This document shows, piece by piece, positions 10,440 through 19,369 of a DNA stretch of 27,277 bases. This stretch comes from Gymnopilus junonius (lineage: Eukaryota; Basidiomycota; Agaricomycetes; Agaricales; Galerinaceae). The first letter of the stretch is position 1. The number at the start of each line of letters is the position of its first letter. The stretch lies in NCBI GenBank assembly GCA_015501075.1, contig JADNYJ010000426.1:1-27277 (forward strand). Reading direction: 5' to 3'. The position numbers and the translations under genes were made by a program. The notes under the pieces were generated by a model, which saw only the letters and a list, made by a program, of their open reading frames with translations, had not been told where the DNA came from and searched no databases.

Positions 10440-11026
10440 CGGTCGTAGACGCAAACTACTCGCGATTTGGTGCCTTTTTATTTCTCTTGCTCTGAGTTAT
10501 CCAGAAGGAAAACATCATGGACATAGATTCGACGCATCGTTCAGAAATTAATTCAACTAATCATCGAAACGGGGATTTTAACGGGCAAGTCATTATTTTT
10601 ACTAAATAATTGTACTGTGAAAAAACTTCTACCCAAAAACTCTCAGCTGCAATTGCAATTACGAACCTCGTATTGTCTCTCCTTCCCGGCAAGCCGACCT
10701 ATTACCAAACCACATCGGGGATCCTCGGAAAGATGTACTCGACGAATATGATGGTCCTATTCAACAATCGTATGAGAGTCGTCGCCGGCAATAGCTTGAA
10801 TAGGGCATATACGTCGAGCGAGGCCTCCACTAACCTTCAAAGACAATGTGGTCAAGTCCTTGGACGTGTTATCCTCACGCAAGAAGAGTACACTTACCCT
10901 CTAGACGATTGGAATAGTAGAGTGAGTAGCAATTTGTTTCTCGACCTGGAATAAACCTTTGACGATCAAATGCGTCTTTCATAGAGCAAGAAGGCCGAGG
11001 AAACTTGTGCACTTGGTGATGCGTAG
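10440..11026 (+). pseudogene. DUF6534-like multi-pass membrane protein gene, C-terminal part
   Basis: The readable parts are IWCLFISLALSY (a membrane helix), RRKTSWT-stop-IRRIVQKLIQ, LIIETGILT, then, after an intron, AAIAITNLVLSLLPGKPTYY, GILGKMYSTNMMVLFNNRMR and a polar tail. The tail is spliced (intron 10922-10984) to SKKAEETCALGDA and a TAG at 11024-11026. This matches the last three helices and tail of the DUF6534 family, seven-helix proteins of unknown role that are very common in Agaricomycetes. An in-frame TAG replaces one residue between helices (about 10524), and the frame is one base short just before it. The N-terminal four helices were not found. It is therefore probably a real pseudogene. 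Confidence 0.6.
10585..10646 (+). other. GC-AG intron in the DUF6534-like gene
   Basis: Family conservation demands LTAAIAITNLV across the junction. That requires joining ...TTAACGG to CTGCAATTGC, so the intron begins GCAAGT rather than GTNNGT and ends CTCTCAG. GCAAGT is the normal consensus of the rare GC donors. ACTAAAT inside may be the branch site. Confidence 0.6.
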
Positions 11027-11970
11027 AACTCGATCTTTAAATGCTTATTTGATTATTTATTACAAATACTTTCAGCGGTCCGGCATATTAAAGCGTGGAT
11101 GCGAAGGTAAACCAAGAATAATCTCAACGCAATCATTCAGTGCCTAGAATGTCCAGCTGGATCCCATCACCAGAGCCATACGTATACTCAGATCGTACCC
11201 CGCTTTCTTGCCACCTAACATTTAATCCATAAGCACCCTCTACATGGCCTTTGAGATGGAGGTGAGTAGCTGACAGCTGAGAACGTCGATGAGTAAGTAG
11301 CCGAGAATCGAGATTTCAACTGTGGCGGCGGGTGACGTAGGATGGTAGCTCCCAAGTATACATAGCGCGATGTAGCAAGCTTCTAATAAACGCCTAGAAG
11401 GTCATAAGAAGGACCTGAGCTTGACTAGTCCAGCGGTGGCAAAAAAAAAAAAAGGTGACCAGTCACAGTGCATGGCCTATGACTTTGCAGAATTGCACGT
11501 GCAGTAGAGTCCAGACCAGTTCCATTTTCTCGCGTTGCGCCAAATTTGTTTTCAACAAGCATCTCATCTTCCAGTAGATCATGTAGCGCGTTTTCCGGTA
11601 AGCACCCTCCTGTGGTAGATCTGACAACTTCTAATACCTTCGAGCCTTCGACTCAGAGTCGAAAAAGTTTCGCTGAACGGACGTCACAGTGACTCGGATC
11701 TGACCCATCAGTGGGATGTATGTCCTCCGAGTCAGTGGTGCGTTATGCTTGAAAGGTAAGGTTGTCCATGTGAATGCTTTCCTTGAATCGGGCCATCAGA
11801 AGAACGTTGGTGAGTTACTAATTTGGACATGCTGTAGCACTATCGTTTTCACCCCATTGCGACCTCTCTTGCTTTTATATTTTGTTGACGCTCATTGACT
11901 TGCAATGCAGGTGAGATTCGTCGTATAACCTTGAAATTTTTCAAATGCACTTTGTTAATCGGTCATCCAG
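11027..11970. other. Intergenic, no gene recognised; A13 tract at about 11440-11452
   Basis: No family-level coding signal. The only long homopolymer of the window, a run of about 13 A, lies here. An odd palindrome GTCACAGTGAC occurs near 11684-11694. Confidence 0.4.
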
Positions 11971-12218
11971 ATTTATTGAAATCCACGTCTTCGGTGCGTC
12001 GTGCTTCTTTCTCTCCCACGATATCTTTTTAAATTGTCTTCTTCTTTGAAACTTCTTAGTTCTAGTTCATGAAGTGTCGCGGTACTGGAATGGTGCCGGA
12101 CCTCGACGTGCATTAGCGAGATTGAAAGGGGTATGTGTACGTATTCGTGATCATGATCTGTAGCTATTGTTCAAATAAAGAAGTCTGTGCATAGACGCTT
12201 ATGTCCCTAGGATAATAA

Positions 12219-12246
12219 ACTCGACACAAACTCGACACAAACTCGA
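12219..12246. repeat. Short tandem repeat, unit AACTCGACACA
   Basis: AAACTCGACAC occurs about 2.5 times in a row upstream of the VHL-like gene. It is absent from the second duplicate, so it arose after the duplication or was lost there. Confidence 0.6.
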
Positions 12247-12436
12247 CCTTGCTGGTCAGTTGGTGCTGGCAAGTCGGACGTTACATACTTAGAAGGAGAT
12301 TTAGCTGCTAGTAAATTATCAGTCGGTGGTTGGTGTTTGACTGATTCAGAGGCTGTCTGACTGCCCGAACATCCTTGGTACGCGCAACTTCTTTTCGGAT
12401 CTTGTTTCTCGTGAATTGATTAATTGAATTTGCGCC

Positions 12437-12444
12437 TATAAGTA
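12437..12444 (+). promoter_or_regulatory. TATA box of VHL-like gene, copy 1
   Basis: TATAAGTA within TTTGCGCCTATAAGTAGACC, a word kept almost exactly at the second copy (14331-14338). It lies about 60 bases before the 5'UTR intron donor, the expected position for transcription to begin between them. Confidence 0.65.
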
Positions 12445-12498
12445 GACCTCAATTTTGCCCTCGTTTTCGTTGTCTCACCCTTACCGATTAGTCACTCA

Positions 12499-12552
12499 GT
12501 AAGTCTTCAATGTTCCTTTCTTAAGAGCCTTTGCCGACTACACAATTTATAG
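12499..12552 (+). other. Conserved 5'UTR intron, copy 1
   Basis: The donor is CTCA|GTAAGTC and the acceptor is TTTATAG|ACGCCTCAAA. The same donor and acceptor words occur at 14389 and 14436 in the duplicate while the sequence between has diverged, as expected of a real intron. Confidence 0.6.
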
Positions 12553-12598
12553 ACGCCTCAAACCACAACTTTCTCATCAAATCTCACCAAGCTCAGAT

Positions 12599-14005
12599 AT
12601 GGCCTCGCTCCCTGTATGTCGACCTTCCCTATATCCCCACTTACACTCTAACTTTTCTCCGTTATCCCCATATGCAGATTCTTACCCCAATCACCAACCC
12701 ACCTTCCAACCTCCGATCCCCACCTCAACCAGCCAACCCTCCCAACCCGCTCATCTTCAGGAACAACTCCGGGGACAACGTAACCGTCTACAGGATCGAC
12801 CGCAACGGCGCCCGCGTCAATCCTGCCTCTGTCGCTAACGGAGCTACCAACACCGTGTTCACTGACTCCGGGCACCACGTGACTGGGTCGTCGTCTACCC
12901 TTCTGGTTTTGAACGCGTGTATACGGCCCCGGCGGGTGCTGCGATGGTAGTCACTGAGCCGGATGTTCCTCTGGTTTCTGGTCAGGTTTATTATTTCTTC
13001 TCCTTTGGGAACGAGCTTCCGCTCTGCTCATGGGGCGACGCATCTGGTGGCGGTGGTATTGCAGGTATGGTTTGATTAGGTTTTTCTTCCTCGCACAGCT
13101 GGTAGCGCTAATGCTGTATCTTCTCTAGCCACCCGATCCGATTATTCGGCCACACCAACGGTCGCCCAGGTAAGTCACTTATTGCTTGCGCTTTTTATCA
13201 ACCATAATGCTATCTACTTGTGGGTTATGTAGTGGAAGGCCACGCGTACCGGAAATGGGCGATGGACATTGTTGAACCTGTGGTACCCCGCCTCGCACGG
13301 CTACTGGTACCTGTCCAATACCGGTGGAGGCGTCTCCATCGCCACCACTCCATTCGAATGGGAGATCGTTTCCGACCCAGTTAGAGGTCACAGGTGCGTT
13401 CCCTTTCCCTTACACGTTTTTCTTTCTACCTAGTCCACTTCTCACAGACTATGCTCAGAATCCGCGTTCCGGGATCAACTCAGGCTGTGAGCTCGGTAGG
13501 CAACATTGGAGCTGATAGGAGCGGAAATGCCTACGTTCTTGCTAGTCTGCAAGGTAATGATCCTGTTAAGGATTCTCAGCGCTGGAGAATCGCGTCTGGT
13601 AAGTTGCCACCTATTCGGTCTTCACACTTCATTCATACTCATGGACGACCCTTTATGAGCAGCTTAATCCAGGCCACGATCTGTATATCATTCTCAAGTT
13701 ATGCTATGCTATGAAATCGTTCGTGTTTTTCATTTTTCGTTTTTGATCGTTTTTCTCATCCATCCTGACATTTTTAGTTCTCAAATTCCAACTAAAGCTC
13801 AGGCGTGCTTTCTTGGACTTTCTTTGCTCGTTCAAAACTCGTCTCTCTGCAATCAATATCATCGCTTCTTTTGAAATCGTACCATATGGACGTACATAAA
13901 ATGTATTCCAGAATTCATATATACGTCGCAGGAAATACCGTTGAAGCCTGGGTATCGTCAACGTCAGTCCCTACCATCGCTTCCTCCAACCACACCTCAA
14001 GATAA
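12599..14005 (+). pseudogene. VHL-beta-domain-like protein with a possible beta-trefoil region, one frame break
   Basis: Exon 1 is MASLP, followed by an intron at 12614-12677. Exon 2 (12678-13064) has a Pro-rich linker and then LIFRNNSGDNVTVYRIDRNG, a Gly turn and FTDSGHHVTG. This N-S-x3-V-x-V-Y-x-I-D-x2-G pattern matches the pVHL beta-domain. One base is missing in TTTT at 12907-12910; beyond it the frame reads VYTAPAGAAMVVTEPDVPLV. Further exons (13129-13169, 13233-13393, 13459-13598) give WKATRTGNGRWTLLNLW, YWYLSNTGGG and SQRWRIASG, with a QxW-like motif suggesting a beta-trefoil. A last exon at 13932-14005 (NTVEAWVSS) is in phase but needs a 333-bp intron. No signal peptide is visible. 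Role unknown; the domain calls rest on pattern only. Confidence 0.55.
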
Positions 14006-14330
14006 AAGCGGGATTTAGCCGATACCCACAGCTTAGAGAATCAGATTTCTTGAAGGTCTCCTCGGTCCTCAGAGCGCCGTGCTTCTTTCTTAATCCTGCA
14101 TCAAGAAGTATTGGGTACTGGAAGGGCACTAGACCTTGGAATAGGATGTTCGTAGACCTACTGTTCAAAGGGGATGAAATACGATGCCTGTGCATGGGTG
14201 AATGTGTACCCTGATGTACTAGATTTGAGAAGTTCCTACTGGCGTTCGACTGGTTCAGAGGTTATTTGACTGTCGGAAATTAACTTTCTGAATCTTGCTT
14301 CCTCGAGAATTGATGGATTAAATTTGCGCC

Positions 14331-14338
14331 TATAAGTA
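14331..14338 (+). promoter_or_regulatory. TATA box of VHL-like gene, copy 2
   Basis: TATAAGTA in the conserved context TTTGCGCCTATAAGTAGACC. Confidence 0.6.
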
Positions 14339-14388
14339 GACCCAAATTTCGACCTCTTTTTTGTTACATTCTTACTCCCCATTGCTCA

Positions 14389-14436
14389 GTAAGCCACGTT
14401 CCTCTCTTGGGTCTTCGCTCACAGCGCAGTTCATAG
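14389..14436 (+). other. Conserved 5'UTR intron, copy 2
   Basis: GCTCA|GTAAGCC to GTTCATAG|ACGCCTCAAA, the counterpart of 12499-12552. Confidence 0.55.
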
Positions 14437-14471
14437 ACGCCTCAAAACCATACGCTCCCCGACTCTCCTAT

Positions 14472-14739
14472 ATGGCTTCACTCCCTGTATGTACGTAAAT
14501 CTTGCCTATATTCCCAATTTCACCTTGAATCCCATTTATTGCTTACGCAGATTCTCACTCCAGTCATCGACCCATCCTCCAACCTCCGATCCCCACCGCA
14601 ACTAGCAAAGCCACCTAATCCTCTCATCTTCAGGAACAAATCTGGGAACTATGTGACCCTCTACAGAATCAACAGTACCGGCGCCCGCCTCGACCGCGCC
14701 TCGGCGAAAATATTTTGTGGTGTAGGATTCCGTCGATAA
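14472..14739 (+). pseudogene. Truncated VHL-like paralogue
   Basis: Exon 1 (14472-14486) again encodes MASLP. After an intron at 14487-14550, exon 2 reads ILTPVIDPSSNLRSPPQLAK and LIFRNKSGNYVTLYRINSTG, clearly paralogous to the gene at 12599. After RLDRAS homology ends. The frame runs on for 13 unrelated residues (SAKIFCGVGFRR and stop) to 14739. About two thirds of the beta-domain and everything downstream is missing. Core promoter, leader intron and start are intact, so a short transcript encoding about 70-75 residues could still be made. Probably the remnant of an incomplete tandem duplication or a later deletion. Confidence 0.7.
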
Positions 14740-16268
14740 TCTAGATAGAACGGAAGGAGGGAAAGCAAGTCAAGACGGGATGGAAGAGGAAATGAGGGAC
14801 ACACGCACATGTAAGGGTTTCCTGATCTCAGGCTTCACCCGACATCGCCCTTTCATCATTCTCTCAGTCGAGTCGGGTCGGTTGTTATAATAGAGTGAAA
14901 AAATAAAATGAGATTAATAGTCGTGATGAATGTGAGAAGGTCTCAAGCACTCAAGTACTCCCACGTAGTCCTTCGCCAGGGGTTTTACTGAGCGTCCATG
15001 ATAATGGTGTGAACAGGATCATAGGCGCTAGGAGAGGAAGAATGAGAATGAGAAAAGGAGAAGAAAGCGAAAGGCATTGATCTGAACGAACCTGAAGACC
15101 AACGAGAGCCGTAAAGGGTAAGAGTACCGAAAGCATCCACGACCTAAGGAATGGGGAACATGAGTCAAGCTCGTGATGGAGGCGGACAGCGCAAACGTGC
15201 CTCATCGAAATCCTCCTTGTCTCCCGCACCCTTCCCAAATCCCTCTACTCCTCCATCTCTCCAAATTCGTCACTTGGCTGTGCTGAAATCGGACAAGTTG
15301 AGGAGTAGGCCCAGTCGTCGAGCTAAGCACGCAGCTGGCGTGACATGATCTTAGACATTGCTGAGAGTGTCTCCGTAAAGTGGCTCTACTGTGAGCACCT
15401 GTGAGTCGATGGTGGTCAGCTTGTGGGGTGTCGAGGAGGAAGGGGGGACAGCCGTGCGGCAGAGATGTAGCTGGGAGCTGAGTGTGACGAGTGACAGTAC
15501 GCAGCATGCTGCTCTAAAACTTTTCTGACTCCCATCGTGATAATCACCGACTGCTATTGCTAACCCTCTCATAACACAGTCTTCACTTGTGCAAATGTCA
15601 GCCCATAGTCTCTTTTTTTCTCTTCGTGCTGTTCACGTCAATCACTCCTCTGATTCCGACTCCGGCTCTAAGTACTAGCTGGTCAACGGCCTTCTGGGAC
15701 TTGGATCGAGAGCCATTCGATAGTGATCAGGACATATCCATACCCAGGTCTACAGTTAAAATCTGCATGATATTTATTTCTAACTTTGTCTATCTGCACG
15801 ACTATATTCGCAATCAGGATCTTAAACAGGGCTTCAATTTCCTAGCACCGCCTACTTCATATACTTTGTTCTATTACACCTTTACATACACTATAACCGG
15901 CCCGACTCCAAAGTTTCAAATACCTGAGGGCGTCGCACGCGGCACTCACGAGAATATCCACAAGGTCCACGCATAAGTTACCAGTGTATCCATATTATAC
16001 GGACCGCAGCGTTGCTCAGGCTGCTACCCATCTCAGTCGATCTAAAGAGCGATGTTCTATCTTCCTATATACACTGGGCATTTCTAAGGCCGTCAATTTT
16101 ACCTACATCACACTAGTGACTGAACAAGGTTATACATTTCTGTCGACGACAGATTTACGACCTCGTTCCTAGTGTCCACCCAACGATTGCGTTACCAGCT
16201 TACGGAGGCCCATCGAGAAAGAAAATTCAAGTACAGTGGCAGATGTTATGGCATTTCAAAAAAAATTA
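14740..16268. other. Intergenic, no gene recognised
   Basis: Several small open frames exist but none has a recognisable family or convincing splice context. On the minus strand near 15090-15145 a short piece reads VVDAFGTLTLYGSRWSS with splice-like edges. On the plus strand 15587-15976 is open for 129 codons with a hydrophobic start (FFLFVLFTSITPLIP). Both are left unassigned. Confidence 0.35.
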
Positions 16269-17877
16269 CTACATGCCCAGTCCATAGTACAGCTTCTCCT
16301 CCCCTCCAGAACCACAAATATACTCCGATCGGCCCCCCCATCTTCCCAAATAACCTCAGCCCGCTAACTACCTCCAAATATCTACAGTCCCTCCGTTGAT
16401 TTTTTCCAAGATCCAGAACAGGTACAGAAAGTCCGCGATCCTTCCTATACTCGTAAAATTTCAAAAGGGTTCTCGGCATTCTTCGCTATTTATCGCAGGC
16501 TGCCCAAGTTCTATCCTTTTCAGATGGGGTAAAAGGGGCTTGGGATATGCGTCTTCCTCTTCTGTGAGGAACCCTACACCACAAATGCTTGTATATAACT
16601 CCTCTACCCCCGACAGCGATCGCAGGAAGGGGACGACATCCAAAAATGGCCCCTCGTCTCGATATATCACCACTTTTAAATCAAGAAACCTGACGGTCGA
16701 TAAGTCGCATTTCAAAAATGGAGTGAACAGTATCGAATTATCTCCCGTAAGCGGGAACTCCGTCACGAGTAAAACGCGGAAGTAAGGTGAAAGAGACGTA
16801 GACAGCGAGGGGGGAATGAATGGCACTCGCCTATCAGCCTCCCCGACTGCACAGGAGAATATGTTCGAGTTGAGGACAACGTCGAGTGCAGACACGTTCC
16901 AGATGGAAAGTGGGACTGTGCATACTCTGCCAGGGTTTCCAACAGAATTGTGGCATCGGATGGGTCGGCGGGCTGGTTTATAGACGCTATCAAATGCAAG
17001 GTACAGTATGCAGCTGGCTTTATCCCTAGAGCAAGCGCCGCGGGGATCGGGAATTGACCGTGAAGATGGAGGTAGATAAGATGAGGGAGTACAATGGAAT
17101 CTGGGTCTGGGAACGTGAATTTAGGATGTCCCTCAATCCCAACCAAACTGAGGTGCTCAAGACAGTGCATCTGCTTGATGAGGTTCATGGTTTCCAATAT
17201 GGTCCCTTTGGGAGACGTCATCTCGAAAATGCGGATATGGTTTATCCACGGCCCCTGAAGGTTGAAATAGATGGGGGGTGTATATATTCCAAATCCTTTG
17301 AGCAATGAAGCATATCGCGAAAAGAATATGTCAGGTTGGGAAAAGGGCTTAAAGGCGACCTCTTCAAAGTGGACATTGAACGATTCCAAAGAAGGCGCGG
17401 GGAGGAGGAATGAATTCGTGAATGACCACGGGGATTGTGATAACTTGACCCGGATGTATAAGTTCTGGATCCTTGACCAGTTACTGCGGATGAGTGGGAT
17501 AAAAAATTCACGGCTGAACTCATCGTCCTTGGGCACTGGTCCCAGGATGGAGAGAGCTGCATTTCCTGTTCGCTTCACAATCTCTTCCCGTCCAACACTT
17601 CCAAGATCATGCAACCTCTGGAGTTGTAGAATCTGTCCCCAAATCGATGGTGACTCTAGAAGAAGGGTCCTCCAAGACCTACATACACGCGATGTGATGA
17701 GAGTGGTATCCAAGGCGGATTGTTCAGTCCGGGTTTGAGACATTTGATGTAGTGCCAAATTGTATTCCAAGGGATGGAACATGTCTGCGTTCATGGAGAA
17801 GATTAGCTGTAAGACATCGCCATCCATTTTGCTTACTGGCGAGGGCGGGAGGAAGGTGTTTCAAGGTCGTGATCCAT
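16269..17877 (-). pseudogene. F-box/LRR-like protein gene, copy 1, five single-base frame breaks
   Basis: Comparison with the intact paralogue at 19370-20989 defines this gene. The start at 17877-17875 gives MDHDLETPSSRP, then SPVSKMDGDVLQLIFSMNAD, an F-box-like helix pair (SRVCRSWRTLLLESPSIWG) and a long leucine-rich part (SLESFNVHFEE, MHCLEHLSLVGIEGHP). The end is EYICGSGGEEKLYYGLGM and a TAG at 16271-16269. Following the paralogue needs a frame change at about 17843-17849 (a C run on the coding strand), 16895-16901, 16466-16475, 16348-16350 (TTT on the coding strand) and 16333-16339 (G7 on the coding strand). Every one is explained by a single lost base. No nonsense substitution is seen. 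F-box proteins recruit substrates to SCF ubiquitin ligases; partners here are unknown. Confidence 0.75.
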
Positions 17878-18284
17878 CGATAATCGAGCGTTCTAAAGCA
17901 AGAGAGTGTGTGATTGGCTAGAGCGTTTGCTGATCACCTTTGGTAAAACTCAACGTAATCAGACCACTTTAATCGAATACCAAATATATATATATATATA
18001 TTGTATCTGTAGAATCAAAGTTTCGAAGCCATGCTCGTGATCCACATCCCCGCCAGATAGTGAATCATATATGATAGTAATTCCTATGATACCGATTGAA
18101 TTGGTTAGCAAGCTTGTGAAGGCATGACATTGGCGCATACATACCTCGACTAAATACGGCACACGCCATTAACGCAAACGAGAAAATGAAGAATGAACAA
18201 AGAAAGCAAAGGTGGCATGCAACCACTTGAGAAAAGCACAATGGTTCAATGTTCTGAACTCTCAATGTCTGATCGTTTGTTCAG
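17878..18284. other. Intergenic between F-box copy 1 and the coiled-coil remnant
   Basis: Holds an (AT)n microsatellite. A short plus-strand coding-like piece near 18168-18210 (NEKMKNEQRKQ) may be an upstream exon of the coiled-coil remnant. Confidence 0.3.
17984..18001. repeat. (AT)n dinucleotide microsatellite
   Basis: About nine AT units in a row (ATATATATATATATATAT), bounded by CCAA and TTGTATC. Confidence 0.9.
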
Positions 18285-18803
18285 CTGCGAAAAGTGGTGC
18301 GAGATATGGAGAAATTGTGCATTCACAGGATAAATTCGCGCACATACTGATCTGGGGTTGGAGATTTCACGACTTGGGCAGGATGAGATTGCGACGAGGT
18401 TATGTCTGATGGGGAGGTTGAAAGAATTTAAGGCAGGGTTTAATGAATTCGGAGAGGAGAGGGGAGGAGAGGGAACGTCCAAGTAATGAATATCAACAAC
18501 AATCGGTAGTGTCCTTTGGTCCATAGGTTCCGCGTATAGGCATATTTAGATGCAGGGTAGTCGTAATCGCTAGGGGGATACGAAGATGATGTTGGTGGGC
18601 AAGAGAAGGATTAACGGTGCGCTGTGGTGACTTAAGAATGAGACTTACAAAAAAAATGAGCAAGAGGCTACGACACTCACAGAACCCAGACTTTCAATGC
18701 CGAGAAGATAATCGAGCAACTCCGTCTGTCTACGGAGGGACATCTACGGTTGCAGAGCAACTGCAACATGCAGCTAGAGCAGATGAGGAGAATGTTGGGA
18801 TAA
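18285..18803 (+). pseudogene. Coiled-coil protein gene, partial (two exons)
   Basis: Exon 18285-18482 (acceptor TTGTTCAG, donor GTAATG) reads LRKVVRDMEKLCIHRI and then, after one frame change near 18330-18338, HTDLGLEISRLGQDEIATRL and LMGRLKEFKAGFNEFG. An intron of about 200 bp joins it in phase (AA|A) to 18683-18803: TQTFNAEKIIEQLRLSTEG, LRLQSNCNMQLEQMRRMLG and a TAA. The heptad-like spacing of Leu, Ile and Met with charged residues points to a coiled coil. I do not recognise the family and see no start codon. It sits on the opposite strand to both F-box genes, between them. Confidence 0.4.
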
Positions 18804-19369
18804 GCTAAGATAACAAGAGCAAAAGAAAGCTCACAGCGCGAATTTACCCACCTTAGCGCCTCTCAATCCCTAGCAACTTCCCTCCAACTACACACCCTCA
18901 TGTTTCTTCACAGCAGTTGTTATCGTAATCAAGGTTGCGGCATGACTTTGGATAAGGGAAAATATGGTGGGATCACAGTGCTTTCTGGTCACAGTCTCTA
19001 AGAGGGTTACTGGGAACGTCGAGCTGGAGTGAAATGAGTGACGGGGAGGGGAGAACGGAAAGAGGTGTGATGAATAACGCATAACGTGGCATGGTACGCA
19101 ACTGTCAATTGTCAACATCACTGACCTTGTCTACTGCAGCAGCGCTGAACTTGCAGGATATCCCTCCTAAGGTTTATCTGATTCTGTCTGTCTTTACCGT
19201 GGTCCTAGATTATCTTTGTTTACTTCAGCTCGACTGGAGGCTTTCTTTTATACGAAATGGCTTCTTTCAAAATTTGGGACCATCTTGTCATGTTTCGTGA
19301 CTTATCACTGTGATCATTCTACTTACTTCTCACAGGGAGGAAGCATAAAAGTCTTGCCGACCTCCCTCA
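18804..19369. other. Intergenic, no gene recognised
   Basis: No supported coding or RNA feature. It serves as the shared 3' flank of the coiled-coil remnant (+) and F-box copy 2 (-). Confidence 0.4.

Larger units (their letters stand above)
11970..12850 (+). repeat. Tandem duplication unit, copy 1 (second copy about 14040-14708)
   Basis: Similarity to the second copy starts before the gene (CAGATTT.TTGAA, then GTGCTTCTTTC) and continues through the promoter, leader, 5'UTR intron, exon 1, intron 1 and the start of exon 2. The offset is about 2 kb. Confidence 0.75.
14040..14708 (+). repeat. Tandem duplication unit, copy 2, truncated
   Basis: Homologous to about 11970-12850. Similarity stops abruptly near 14705, just after the codons for ...RLDRAS. 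Confidence 0.75.

Noticed and set aside
11440..11452. A13 run as the 3' end of a retroposed gene or SINE
   Set aside because: No target-site duplication, upstream RNA-like body or A/B boxes could be identified next to it.
15587..15976. 129-codon plus-strand frame with a hydrophobic, signal-peptide-like start
   Set aside because: The remainder has no recognisable domain or coding bias, no promoter context was found, and frames this long occur by chance in a window of this size.
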